DNA from: Thereva unica
Taxonomy: Eukaryota; Arthropoda; Insecta; Diptera; Therevidae
Direction of reading: 5' to 3'
DNA length: 64,000 nt
Assembly (NCBI GenBank): GCA_949987705.1
Contig: OX465282.1
Coordinates: forward strand, 83,750,070-83,814,069
A model generated the notes under the pieces. It searched no databases, had not been told where the DNA came from, and saw only the letters and a list, made by a program, of their open reading frames with translations. Of this stretch, positions 21,801 to 31,414 are shown in pieces. Numbering within the stretch: the first letter of the stretch is position 1; every line of letters begins with the position of its first letter. Both the position numbers and the translations under genes were made by a program.

Positions 21801-24800
21801 CAGTTTTTGGTCTTTTGACCAAGGGCTACATTTTGAGATATTTCGCAAGTCTGTAGCTGCAGTACTTTCAGAGATGAAAGTAGGCTTCAGACGGACAGAC
21901 GGACAGAGCCTCTGTATAAGCTTTTTTTTTTGAAAAAGCTAAAATGAAATACTTCCCCGCCTAGGCCATTGCCGTGTTAATGTAATATCTTTTTTGACTG
22001 GATGGACTTCTGCCGAAATTTTTTTTATGTGAGACTCGAGTCTCAGGAAAGGCCTTTTATACTGTCGACAATCTATTTTCTTCGTTTAGAGATGCAATGT
22101 CGAATAGCAGCTCTAGTTGGGAAGAAAGGAACTGCAACAACCTACCCGCGATATTTTTAGTCCACCTACTCCCAACCACTACTATAGAAGTACTTTTTAA
22201 AGAACTTACATTCCTTACTGGGTCATAGTACGATACAGTAGTTGAAGGAAATATAGGCCTTAACAGCACGGCCGCTTTCTAAACTTTCGGTAGGCCATAT
22301 AATCGAGGACTGTGTATGTAGTCATGCTTTTTTTCTCGTATTCATTAATATTTTGATCAAACAAAGATTTGGCAAAACTATTCTTTTCGTTGGGGCTTAA
22401 GTATTGGGTCGACCCAAAAAATCCTGTACGTACTCCTATCTTTCAACAAACCCCTTATCGTACTAATCGCTTCTGTAGATGGTAACTGGTATAATCGCTT
22501 CTGTAGATGGTAACTGTAACGTTGCCTTTAACCTCAGGAGCAATGTAAATGTCTTTATGTCGTCTATTTAAAAGCAATTTTATCAAAAGGTGACGTTACC
22601 GAGATACAATTGTAATTTTATTAAATTTGTGTGAAATTTTCCCGATCAGTTTCTTGGTCACTTTGTTCCAACGTTCCCACGAAAGTTTCGAAACATTGCA
22701 CACTTACTAAAACACCACGAACAAATCTCTATTATTGTACTTTCAAACTGTTTCCAGTGAAGAATCTCAAAAGCGCAGAGTACACCGCTTTAGATTTTCT
22801 ACAGAACAGCACATGCTGTATATCTGCAGTATCTAAGACAAAACAGAATGGCTCAATCCACACTAGTATTCCTACAGTAGGAACAGAACCGGGTTTTAAA
22901 GAGAAGTATAGGCAAGATTAAAGGCTGAACTACAATGTGCCGCTGGCGCGTGGTGCTGGCGCTTTAAAGCAAACTGTCAAAAGTAAAAAACGTAGCCCAC
23001 CCGATGTGCGACTACAATGTGTAGCTGACGCTGGCGCGTGCTGCTAGCGCTGTAGCTCACTTTTCCCAACTTTCTACTTTTGGTGCGCGCCAGTACACCA
23101 GCCAGTTGATTATTTTGATAAATGATGGCGTTGTAGTCAAAATTACCTTAGAAAATATGGAAAATTGTAAATGGCCGTTGATAAATTTGCGCCTAATTTG
23201 AAAAACTATCTTTTAAATTGGATTTATATCAATGTGATTATTCGTATTTAATAAATTTTTGGATTTCCCTGTAAAAATTGTTAATTTCCAATTATTTCAC
23301 GATTGAAATCTATTTAGTTTCATAATTTTATATTAATATAGATATCTTTCGAACTAATTTCACACGAAAAATTGCAAAATATTTTATTTAGCAGTTATAA
23401 TGAACAAAATCAGGGAAAAGCCCACCACAAAGTTCACTGGTAGCAGTATTAAGACAAATTGTCTTCTCGCGGCGGTGAGCTACAGGAATAATGGGAATGA
23501 ATTCCTAGAAGTAATTAGGAAATATAGTTTAGTTTAAAAGAACAGCATAGAAGGGCAAGGTTTTATTGAAGGCGGTCAGGCAGAAGGCATATATTTGTCA
23601 CGGATTGCAATAACACAACACTGCCAATTGTTTTGACAAGACTACTTAGCGCCACGGCATTGTGTTTGCACTCAGCTACATGGCGCGCACCAGAGAACGC
23701 GCAAGCACCAAAAAGAGCGCCAGCGGCACGCGGCAGCGCCGCATTGTAGTTCCCACTTAAAGGGTAGTGCAGAAAGCGGTTCAGCAGAAAATTTACTTGT
23801 ATGTAGAAAGTATATTTACCGAAACGAATGCAGATATTTCCGTCTAGACAAGAAAGTTATTCGCGATGAAAGAATATCAAACCTGTTCTGCTGCCGCTGA
23901 CGGAATACGAGTGTAGATTGGGCCATTGTATGAAAAAAATATGAGGTTGAAAATCGGATGTTTTTACCGGAATGCCGAAACAAAAAAAATATCGCAATCA
24001 ATATAATACAACAAATTTTTATAAATAATTTTGAGGATAAAAACTATTTTGTAATTTCTTAGCCTTTGAAAAGTTTAGGTATAATTCTAGTGCATTTCCA
24101 ACTGAAACGACTACAAACTCATTCTATAACTAACTGAAATCAAGCTTATATTTGTAAGACTTGTAGATATTTTGTAGAATTAAAGCATAGCTTACCTTTT
24201 TACATGCCCGGACTATTTTTTTCAGGTCATACTCGGATGAAAGTCCCTGCACTGTAGTTAGTGTTTTTCGACCATTTCTTTGCTGTATTCTTATGTGCAC
24301 AAGACCGTCTTGGACATTATCATCAGCACCCTTAATTGCATCAGCAAAGGGGTCTACATTAAAAAATAGATTATTGATTATTTAAAGAAAAAACAAGAAC
24401 TCCTCTAGAAAAATGACTCCTTACAAATAGGTGTTGGCACTTAAAATATGTAAACATACAAATAGGTTCTTTCACATTAAAAACTCCATATTTCAACAAA
24501 AGTGGAAAATTCCATAATTAGTAATGGCTGTTTTTTCGGAAACTTCATTTTATTGCAGCATTTGAGGTTACCACTGAGATGAAATGACCTACTGATCTAT
24601 TTTTTTGAGAACTGGAAGATTTTATTACTCATAAGCTCATAAAAGCCCACACTTTAAAAAAGAATTATTAGAAACAATCTCCTTTATTTAAGCTCAATAT
24701 GTAGTAATACCGAGTTCCCAAAAGGTCAATCTGTAAATTTGAGGTGAATCAACTTAAGTGACGTCATTATAAAAATTGTAAGAAAATGCCAAGTAGCACA

Positions 24801-25027
24801 CAATTTTCTGTGAAAAAATACCTTCTCCTACTTTTAATAAATATTAAAACTCTAAGAAATTGTAAACAAGCAGCAAACAATTTATTTCATCACGAGCCTT
24901 ATCGTACAAGTGTCAATTGGGTGGGAGCCATTTTGCATTGAATAAATTTTGTAGTTTTTTCATACATCTTTTGTTTCAAACACATTTTTTTCTACTTACC
25001 AAATTTATTTAAATTCTGGATGGACAT
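15661..25027 (-). CDS. eIF1: Eukaryotic translation initiation factor 1 (SUI1), three coding exons
   Basis: Exon 1 25027-25000 (MSIQNLNKF), donor GTAAGT. Exon 2 24353-24196, acceptor TAG, donor GTAAG, contains DPFADAIKG, DGLVHIRIQQRNGRKTLTTV and YDLKKIVRACKK. Exon 3 15807-15661, acceptor TAG, contains EFACNGTVIEHPEYGEVLQ, DQRENICQWLTK and the end KVHGF. Total 110 residues, the normal eIF1 length, with no stops or frameshifts and both junctions in phase. eIF1 binds the 40S subunit near the P site, enforces AUG selection and holds the scanning complex open. Intron 1 is 646 bp; intron 2 is 8388 bp and full of transposon debris. The ancestral motif set and clean splicing argue against a processed pseudogene. 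The only complete host gene seen here. Confidence 0.96.
15808..16762. other. eIF1 intron 2, 3' part, nothing recognised
   Basis: AT-rich intronic sequence. A near-direct repeat GCCTTAAT(A)ATCTGAACG occurs twice at about 15898-15940. The frame at 16393-16728 has no recognisable domain. Confidence 0.4.
16763..17250 (+). repeat. Degenerate minisatellite with GGTATCAAATGAAAGG motif
   Basis: Three to four imperfect units of about 120-140 bases, each with TATGGGTATCAAATGAAAGG, a GAATACTATTAGCTGTGTG-like part, GCGTCATTCCAAAT and an AAAATGGCGG end. The same motif set appears at 20840-20935 and 59590-59970. Widespread in insects; origin unclear. Confidence 0.65.
17253..17447 (+). pseudogene. Possible LINE ORF1-like fragment
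   Basis: A 64-residue frame (MGLNNCRIEFNSASNANKFV..IIHGVDDGLNEEELRIIF). The end is reminiscent of the RNA-binding region of jockey-type ORF1 proteins, in which a short strand is followed by an acidic (D/N)EEEL stretch. Too short to be sure; it could be any degenerate protein. Confidence 0.3.
17535..17690 (-). pseudogene. Tc1/mariner transposase C-terminal remnant
   Basis: The minus strand reads PSRKKDLNPIENLWNILVEE followed by VYAVGKQF. DLNPIENLW is the hallmark around the last catalytic Asp/Glu region of Tc1-like transposases. A frame break lies upstream of this block and no terminal repeats were found. In eIF1 intron 2. Confidence 0.75.
17746..18012 (+). pseudogene. LINE RT C-terminal tail fragment
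   Basis: Reads PADWRIQRSAPKKTWLKNI, EGDLKNQRLSVTEARDTAKN and REEWKRIVNRVRDP, the conserved tail of RTE/CR1-like LINE polymerases. The stop at 18010-18012 is followed at once by an (AAG)n microsatellite (18019-18037), a common LINE 3' tail. The 5' side is truncated. In eIF1 intron 2. Confidence 0.75.
18265..18392 (+). pseudogene. Second LINE RT C-terminal tail fragment
   Basis: Reads KADAAKMLNIRNWRQIA, a stop, then QRDVWRKKLMEAKARIGL and a further stop. It is a different copy from 17746-18012 but the same kind of tail. Heavily damaged. Confidence 0.65.
18591..19990 (+). repeat. Tandem duplication of about 700 bp
   Basis: TCTTTGTATGTTGTTTAATG at about 18592 recurs at 19297 and the match continues for nearly 700 bases with single changes (for example AATATC against AACATC). 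Each unit ends with the first 170 bases of repeat family R. The junction is an A-tract at 19271-19290, followed by GAGTATC. Confidence 0.88.
19102..19272 (+). repeat. Repeat family R, truncated copy 2
   Basis: AAACTAGTGGGATGTTGTGC to GTGTCAAATTG, then an A-run. Matches the first about 170 bases of copies 1 and 3. Confidence 0.85.
20317..21104. mobile_element. Insertion with fold-back and CCGACTTC ends
   Basis: Absent from copy 1 of the surrounding repeat, so a true insertion. The left edge AAACCGACTTCAAAACTAC is mirrored twice: at 20764-20782 (GTAGTTTTGAAGTCGG) and at the right edge (TTTTTTGAAGTCGGTTAAAA near 21085-21104). GAAGTCGGTT edges of this kind are common in insect genomes. The second half has the ATACCCTTTCATTTGATATCC motif and GGCCGCCATCTTGG. 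Class unknown. Confidence 0.7.
20338..20782. repeat. Long hairpin (fold-back) with about 190-bp arms
   Basis: The left arm, about 20338-20527, ends GGAGTCGGTGCCAGCCAAAG; the right arm starts CTTTGGCTGGCACCGACTCC at 20592 and runs to 20782. The loop of about 64 bases contains CCTGAAAGCTTGGGTGC. The arms match almost perfectly over the stretch read. Confidence 0.85.
21946..22922. other. eIF1 intron 2, no recognised element
   Basis: AT-rich. Short tandem copy of TAATCGCTTCTGTAGATGGTAACTG at about 22458-22518 (two units, unit 27-28 bases). The minus frame at 22057-22269 and the plus frame at 22631-22921 have no recognisable domain. Confidence 0.4.
22923..23756. mobile_element. Inverted-repeat element, GC-rich ends
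   Basis: The left end has GAACTACAATG, GCCGCTGGCGCGTG and GCTGGCGC; the right end has CGCCAGCGGCACGCGGCAGC and GCCGCATTGTAGTTC, the inverted counterpart. TTAAA flanks both sides, so the duplication may be TTAA or slightly longer. The interior repeats the CGCGTG(G/C)TGCT block. A diverged relative of the same GC-rich ends occurs at 34230-34400 and in the mirror arm. Confidence 0.7.
23757..24195. other. eIF1 intron 2, 5' part
   Basis: AT-rich intron sequence up to the eIF1 donor at 24191-24195. The minus frame at 23816-24001 has no recognised domain. Confidence 0.4.
24196..24353 (-). CDS. eIF1: eIF1 exon 2
   Basis: 158 bases between acceptor AG (24354-24355) and donor GTAAG (24195-24191). Contains the basic loop QQRNGRKTLTTVQGL, which contacts 18S rRNA in known eIF1 structures. 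Confidence 0.96.
25000..25027 (-). CDS. eIF1: eIF1 exon 1 (coding part)
   Basis: 28 coding bases, MSIQNLNKF plus one base, then GTAAGT at 24999-24994. The leader on the minus strand is above 25027 and its start cannot be set from the sequence. Confidence 0.94.
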
Positions 25028-25374
25028 ACGATAAACAAATTAAACACAGCCACGAAATAAAATAGTCAACCGAAATGAGGCAAATTCTTTGAAAATCCTA
25101 ATTTATCAAACCACACTTCTAATGTTAAACGTCGTTCAACTACTAAATTTTCACGTTTTCTTCTATCAAAAAAAGTTCGTCAACATACACATGCCCAATG
25201 CCATTTCGTATTTTATGAATATATATCCGTTCCTTTATAAGTCATATAAAATTATAAGAGATGGCGCATTGTTTTGAAACAACAATAATATTGGCAGGAT
25301 TGCTTGTTGGAGTTTTTATGGTTGGCAATTTCCATTTCAAAAGCTTAGCAGCTATTTAATTTTTTTTGTGGTAC
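25028..25374. other. eIF1 upstream region
   Basis: Should contain the eIF1 5' UTR and promoter. I see no clear TATA box or other motif that would fix the start of transcription. Confidence 0.35.
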
Positions 25375-25605
25375 GATGAAGCTTAGATGCTCGGTCAAAC
25401 ACACAAGAAGGTCGCCACTAGACCTTTTCGGTCTAAAGCCCTACTCCCTGTCGTGTATGATTTGGTTAGATTATAAATATTGCATCAGCTTTTTATTAAT
25501 TATTGTCTCCATGATTTTGGAGAGAGCAGAAGTTATTGCTATTGTGCGGTAGTTTAAAGGGTCGCTAGCATCACCTTTTTTCGGAATGTTAATGTTTTGA
25601 CCATG
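25375..25605 (-). pseudogene. Jockey/R1-like LINE RT fragment
   Basis: The minus strand reads NIPKKGDASDPLNYRTIAIT, SALSKIMETIINKKLM, a stop, then SNQIIHDRE, a stop, and GFRPKRSSGDLLVCLTEHL. This is the N-terminal RT region (YRPI..S..SKI.E.I and Q.GFR.GRS) of jockey-type LINEs. Two stops in about 75 codons. Confidence 0.85.
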
Positions 25606-26626
25606 GAAACTATACAACAAGTATTAACCTCGTGTTGTCAATTTTCGTTTGATTAATGAAGGCATTGCAGTCAAACGCACCTCAAAAACTTGGTCAATTG
25701 TATTCATCCGGCTCATGGCCAAATTCATTAATTACTAAAGCTTGGTAGCCTCTTCAACAACTAATTAACGCTTATTATCGTTAAATGGCATTTCTTTCGC
25801 CTTGAGCTGTTAGTAAATAACTATTTTTTGATGATAAACATCAAACCTAAATCCTAAATCATCAAAATGTTTTGAAAATTAGCGAATTATCAAGCTCGTT
25901 ACAGCGGTTTCTTAGTTCTTTGTTTTCTCATAGATGGCAAACCATGCATATATTTAAGGCGCCTGTTTAGACGGTTCGCTTCGTCTCTCTTTTTGGGGCG
26001 CCCCAAAGCGCAAATTTGTTTAGTTGGTTCGCTTTGAGTCCAGTCGCTTTTGAAGACAGCTGGAGCAAACGAAATGAGAGCTAGGGCTGGATAAAAGAGA
26101 AATATTTCTTTTTAAGTGATACTCGAGAGTGTTTTTTTAATTGTACAAATAACTAAAAAAATTCTTACAACAATAGAAAAAATAAATTTGGAGAGCATTT
26201 AGATTTTTCATAAGATCAACATAGTATTAGAAGGAGTTTAAAAGCAAGAGCTGGTTGGCTCCAAGGATTTCAAATTAAATAAATATCTTCTATAAATTCT
26301 TCTATTCACATTCAAGTTCTGGAACAAAGCTATACTAAGTAGATATGGACAAACGCGAGTCAAATTAACTTCAGGTTACGGCACCACGAGCTGGCGGCGC
26401 TAATATCGCAGGGTTTTATGCTCCGCTATAAATGGTTAGTTTCCGAAATAAACTTTTTCTTGTTTAGGTGAAAGCCCTTTGCGCATTTGAAAACAAAATC
26501 AGAAGCTGCGGCTTTGGGTTTTAGTGGCTGCGAATCTAAAAATAGATTCCTATGCGCTTTTTGTTATTGTTTTGTTCGGCAAGGGCAAAGAGGATGAAAA
26601 AATGATGTGTTTCGTCTTGGAATAGA
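25606..26626. other. No gene; partial repeat similarity
   Basis: 25610-25770 resembles 34640-34790 of the giant element's left arm (CATGGCCAAATTCATTAA, CGTGTTGTCAATTTTCG), so it is a dispersed repeat. The rest is unassigned. Confidence 0.45.
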
Positions 26627-27329
26627 GAACTACAGGAAAGGCCTTCGAGTGTATAATCCCTGTATTTGAGCGTAGTGAAAACTGGGGGTTAGTCAACTGT
26701 CAAATTGGGTTAGTTAGCTGCTTGTGTTCCCGCGTTAGGTGGAATACTTTTTTAAGACGAGTTTTTTTTTATAAAATTATCCGAAATCTTATTACCAAAA
26801 CTAACTTAATAATAGAAAGAAAGTATAAAGAATAGTTTAAAGTATAATTAAAGTTCTAGTGAGTGAGTTTTCTGTAAAAAAAAGAACAATGAAGTGTGCA
26901 GTTTGTTAATGCAGGAATAAATGGAAATATGCACGAGAAAAATCGTTCTTCAGGTGAATGTGCTAAATAAAATAGTGCTTAAACACACATATTAGATATT
27001 TACATTAATAAATATGTGAATCACTGTGATAAATTGTCCAAATAATGTAAAAGTTATTTGGTTGAATTTCTTTGTTTACATTAAATGACCCAACGCAAAT
27101 TCAAGGGGATCAGCTGTTTGGATTTCGGAGTGACGCCGTGTAAAAAGTTCTTTTGTGGGGGCAAGATTTTGTTTTAGATTACTCATAATTTCAACTCGCT
27201 CTTGCCCCTCCTCTATTTTACTCGGTTTTTACGCTTGTAGTGTACACACAACTACCAAAGCGTGGGCACTCATACAAAACGAATTTCACTACCTTTTAAT
27301 TAGGCGAGGGCCCTTCCTGTAGTTTTGTA
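26627..27329. repeat. Inverted repeat, possible MITE
   Basis: AACTACAGGAAAGGCCTTCG at about 26628 is mirrored by CGAGGGCCCTTCCTGTAGTT at 27305-27325. No flanking duplication found, so the class is open. Confidence 0.55.
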
Positions 27330-27521
27330 TTCTAAGTGTTTCGTGGCCGATGGGTGAAAGTTGACAATAAGGGAGTGAAATGAATCGGCGAGATAACTTT
27401 AATAGGAAATTTGGCATCAAGCGTTTTTTATTATGTTGAGAAAACTGAAAAGGTTTTTAGGGATTATTTCATTTTTGAAACTAGTAGGGATGTGGGTTCG
27501 ACCCGTTCGGTCCACACGATC

Positions 27522-28816
27522 AACTTCCCAGTATGATGGATGTTGAATATTATGATTGGATATTTTAATAATAAATGAACAATAGGCAATATAGAATATA
27601 TGTATAATACCGAGAATTTTTCACAATTGTTTATCAATATTTTCGCTAAAATGTCAAACTAAATGTGCGCACTTACAAGATTAGGATGACGAAAATGTAT
27701 ATAAAATTGATGTGTTAATTTTTTCGGCACCTCAATGAAGTCGATATAGTTTTTAGTTCGCACGGTATCGTGCAGGTACAAAAATCACTTAGTCATTTAA
27801 ACCAAAAAACCGCTGGACGGATTATTATAAAAATCTTATCAGATTATATTGTCGCTAATACGCTTCGAACGGCACCTCAAGTAAGTCAATATCTTTTGTG
27901 GTTCGGGCCATATCGTGCAGGTACAAAAATCACTTACGCCGCTTAAACAAAAAAACGGCTCGGCCGAATTTTATGAAAATCTTTTCAGATCATATTTTGG
28001 TTAATACTCTTCGAACAGCACGTCAATTAGGTCGATATCTTTTATAGTTCGCGGGATATCGTGCAGGTACAAAAATCACTTAAGTCATTTAAACCAAAAA
28101 ACCGCTGGACCGAATATTATAAAAATCTTTTCAGATTATATTGTCGCTAATACGCTTCGAACGGCACCTCAAGTAAGCCAATATCTTTTGTGGTTCGGGC
28201 CATATCGTGCAGGTACAAAAATCACTTAAACAAAAAATCGCTTAAACAAAAAAACGGCTCGACCGAATTTTATGCAAATCTTTTCAGATCATATTTTGGT
28301 TAATACTCTTCGAACGGCACGTCAATTAAGTCGATATCTTTTATAGTTCGCGGGATATCGTGCAGGTACAAAAATCACTTAAGTCATTTAAATTAAAAAT
28401 CCGCTGGACCGAATATTATAAAAATCTTTTCAGATTATATTGTCTCTAATACGCTTCGAACGGCACCTCAAGTAAGTCAATATCTTTCGTGGTTCGGGCG
28501 ATATCGTGCAGGTACAAAAATCACTTACGTCGCTTAAACAAAAAAACGGCTGGACCGAATTTCATGAAAATCTTTTCAGATCATATTTCGGTTGATACGC
28601 TTCGAACGACACCTCAACGAAGTCGATATCAGTTTTGGTTGGCGCAATATCGTGCAGGAAAAAATGACCACATCCGTACGCACATACACACACACACATA
28701 CTTCCTCCCAATTTTTTGCTTAAAATGCTCCTGGGACCTTGAAAGATGAAAATACGTTGAAATTTTCGATTTCGATTTTCGGACCGATTACAATAACTTC
28801 CTATACTGGGAAGTTA
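27522..28816. mobile_element. AACTTCCCAGTAT-ended element with minisatellite core
   Basis: AACTTCCCAGTAT at 27523 is mirrored by ATACTGGGAAGTT ending at about 28815. Between them lies the 145-bp tandem array (27725-28660). No clear target duplication. The pairing of matching ends around a tandem array suggests a mobile element that amplified its core, but could be coincidental. Confidence 0.5.
27725..28660 (+). repeat. Minisatellite, about 145 bp, near 6.5 units
   Basis: The anchor GCAGGTACAAAAATCACTTA recurs at about 27772, 27917, 28062, 28208, 28372 and 28508; a broken copy is at 28653. Units alternate between two subtypes (TGGTTCGGGCCATATCG and AGTTCGCGGGATATCG), so the higher-order unit is about 290 bp. 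Confidence 0.88.
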
Positions 28817-29131
28817 ATAATGAAAAAATGATAAATTTTTAGACTTTTTTCTCAGGTATTTTAGTTCGTAGAAATTTGAAATTTTTACGGATAATTATAC
28901 TACTATTGAGATATCTAAAATAATTTTTATTTTTGATTTTTTTATGTGGCATGGTCAAGTCTTCGTCCCTTTCCCTGCGTCTCGATTTGCAATTTGTCCT
29001 TGCATAAAATATTTTTGCATGACGTCATTTCTGTCAATCAAATATTTTAGTGGGCATTTGATTGCATGAAATTTTAATTGTGAAAATGTCGTTAACAAGG
29101 CAGTAACTCATGTGTGCTTGTTCCCTATTGA

Positions 29132-29578
29132 AGCCTAGTATGGAGTTCAAACGGAATTCCGTTCAGCATTTTTGGCATATATTTCTACACGGAAAAATTC
29201 CGTGTAGAGTACTGTGAAGAAAAAGTCAAAACGTGAGAAAAAGTTAACAGCTGACTGATAAAAATCACATATTACACCACGCACTTGGCCGCAACAGCTG
29301 TTTTTTTCGTTCTGTCAAAATTACCAACAGCAGCAACACGGAATAATTGTCTAGCTATTTATTCCGTTCCAACGTGAACGGAAAAAAGTCTCCAATTCCC
29401 CTGCAGAGCCATCTGTTAGAAAGTTTCACAAGTGATATATTACCAACAAAATTCCGTTCGAAGTCCGTACTCACAAAACAAAAAGTACACGGAAAAATCG
29501 GGTGAACGGAATTCCGTTCATGTTTTTACATGTATTTTATATGGGGAACGGAATTCCGTTCGAACTCCATACTAGGCT
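29132..29578. mobile_element. MITE with AGCCTAGTATGGAGTTC ends, copy 1
   Basis: 447 bp, starting AGCCTAGTATGGAGTTCAAA and ending in the inverted form. Both arms carry CGGAATTCCGTT palindromes. No clean duplication is visible, perhaps because copy 2 inserted at its last base. Confidence 0.8.
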
Positions 29579-29580
29579 TA

Positions 29581-31078
29581 AGCCTAGTATGGAGTTCAAA
29601 CGGAATTCCGTTCCCCATATAAAATACACGTAAAAAGATGCACGGAATTCCGTTCACCCGATTTTTCCGTGTACTTTTTGTTTTGGGAGTACGGACTTCG
29701 AAGGGAATTCTGTACTTGTGAAACTTTCTAACAGATGGCTCTGCAATGGAAATTGGAGACTTTTTCCGTTCACGTTGGACGGAATAAATAGCTAGACAAT
29801 TATTCCGTTGTTGTGCTGTTAGTAATTTTGACAGAACGACAGAAAATCACCTTTTGCCGTTCTGATTTTTGAAATTTATTAAATTTTCTGTTAATTCCTT
29901 TTTTTTAATTCTGACTTTCATTAAATATATAATAATAATTGCGGTTCAAATAAATGTAATTACTCTTATTGAATATTTTGTATTTTTTGTTTGCAATCAC
30001 CGCATATATATCCCTTAATAAATACATAAGGGGGCACACGCACCTAGAAGGCGAAAAAACGGGAGCAACTTTGGGACGCGATTTCTCGCGAAGTATATGC
30101 AATAACCGAACGAACGCTTTTTTTTTAGTTTAAAGGGCTTGTTTTAAACTATTTATTTTCTAGTAAAAGTGCACAAAATGACAAAAACTGAAAGGCCAAC
30201 GTCGGCTGTAATTGGGGCATGTACTCCGTGACTTTGCTGGCGGTTACCAACGTCCTGTCCAAACTAATAATCTGAAACAAAAAAAAACAATTTTTAATGA
30301 AAACTAGTCATTTATAAAACAGATTGACGATCGGTGATTTTCAAAACTGCAAACACAAACGCAATGGCAGCGCTTCGATTTTTAAGTATGCTAAAAATTA
30401 CATGATTTTTTGTAATTTGTTTAAAAATAAGAATTTTTTTTAAAAATCTGAGATCGTCAATATGTGAAGAAGGGTTTACTGAGTAATTCTGCAAAATTTC
30501 ATGCATTTTTGTCGATCTGTTCTCGAGATATCGTGGTAACGAATTCGGAAAATGGCGTTTCGAGAAAAACAGCCTCAAAGTTTAGGTGACAGTTTTTTCG
30601 CGATAAGTTTTGGAGTTGAGAGTTTTACCTTTATTCGGCAATCCCAGGGCCGGCTATTGCTTCATCGCTTGTCGATTTTTTCGACCTTCTGCGAGCAATT
30701 CTTCCTTCTCGTGTGGCTCTTCTCGAAAATTGTTTGCTAAGTCGATTTCACGATGTCTGAAAGGAAGGCTTAAGACAGCGCGACTTTCGGCGTTCAGGTC
30801 AGAAGGCTGCCGTCGCGTCTTGCGCGACATAATACTTTCTAACTCCTTTGTTTTTCAAGTTATCGATCTAAAATTTTAAACATGCATTCTCGAGGGTATA
30901 TTCTTTCAAAATATCAAAAAAAAAAAAAATTCGAAAATTTTGACTTGCTAGGTGCGTGTGCCCCCATAAAAGTCAACTTTATACTTTTTCTCCACAATAT
31001 TTTCTACACGAATTTTTCCGTGTAGAATTAAATTGCAAATATGCTAGACGGAATTCCGTTTGAACTCCATACTAGGCT
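29581..31078. mobile_element. MITE with AGCCTAGTATGGAGTTC ends, copy 2
   Basis: The same ends as copy 1, flanked by TTA (29578-29580 and 31079-31081). It contains another inverted-repeat element at 30030-30965. Inserted directly at the end of copy 1. Confidence 0.82.
30030..30965. mobile_element. GGGGGCACACGCACCTAG-ended element
   Basis: 936 bp. GGGGGCACACGCACCTAG at 30030 is mirrored by CTAGGTGCGTGTGCCCCC ending at 30965. ATAA flanks both sides (30026-30029 and 30966-30969). Nested in the MITE above. The open frames inside have no recognisable domain. Confidence 0.75.
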
Positions 31079-31151
31079 TTAGTGTTGAGGGAATTAGAGT
31101 GTCTGGAAAAAGAGAAAACTGAACCCCATTCTTTTTTCTTCAGATCCTCTT

Positions 31152-31236
31152 CTATATAACTTTGTTTTTCCACAGCATCTCTTTATCATTTATTAATTTG
31201 ATTACATCTTCTCTAGTCCACTTGCGTTCCGCCATT
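31152..31236 (-). pseudogene. MADF/Myb-like N-terminal exon remnant
   Basis: The minus strand from ATG at 31236 reads MAERKWTREDVIKLINDKEM, then LWKNKVI and a stop. A (K/R)WT.E(D/E)...LI...(E).LW pattern is the start of the MADF/SANT-like DNA-binding domain of Harbinger accessory proteins. It lies inside the outer MITE (28973-31411). Confidence 0.6.
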
Positions 31237-31414
31237 TTTACTTGATATGTCAAATTAAATATTGCAGCAAAGATAGCATGCAAAAATGGCATGCTATCTC
31301 ACTACCATATTTCATGCAAGTAAATTCTTGCTGCCATCTGTGGTCTAGATAAGCAATTTTGTTGCAATAACATATTTTATGCAAGGAAAAATTGCACGTC
31401 GAGACGCAGGGTTT

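Larger units (their letters stand above)
19807..21945 (+). repeat. Repeat family R, copy 3, with insertion
   Basis: Matches copy 1 (11470-12819) from AAACTAGTGGG to GAAAAAGCTAAAAT, including the poly-G and poly-C runs. It is split after ATCATAGCTTAA by about 790 bases (20317-21104) that are absent from copy 1. Confidence 0.88.
28973..31411. mobile_element. Outer MITE of nest, Harbinger-type, TTT duplication
   Basis: Ends CCCTGCGTCTCGA mirrored by TCGAGACGCAGGG variants at 31399-31411; similarity continues inward through TGCAATTT.TCCTTGCATAAAATAT in blocks. TTT flanks both sides (28970-28972 and 31412-31414). It contains two further MITEs (29132-29578 and 29581-31078) and, near its right end, a short MADF/Myb-like exon on minus (31152-31236), which points to origin from a Harbinger carrying an accessory gene. 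Confidence 0.75.

Noticed and set aside
15661..25027. eIF1 as a processed pseudogene
   Set aside because: It has two introns with canonical splice sites, no stops and the full 110-residue length.
27725..28660. CRISPR-like array
   Set aside because: The 145-bp units are direct imperfect repeats without short repeat/spacer structure, in eukaryotic DNA.
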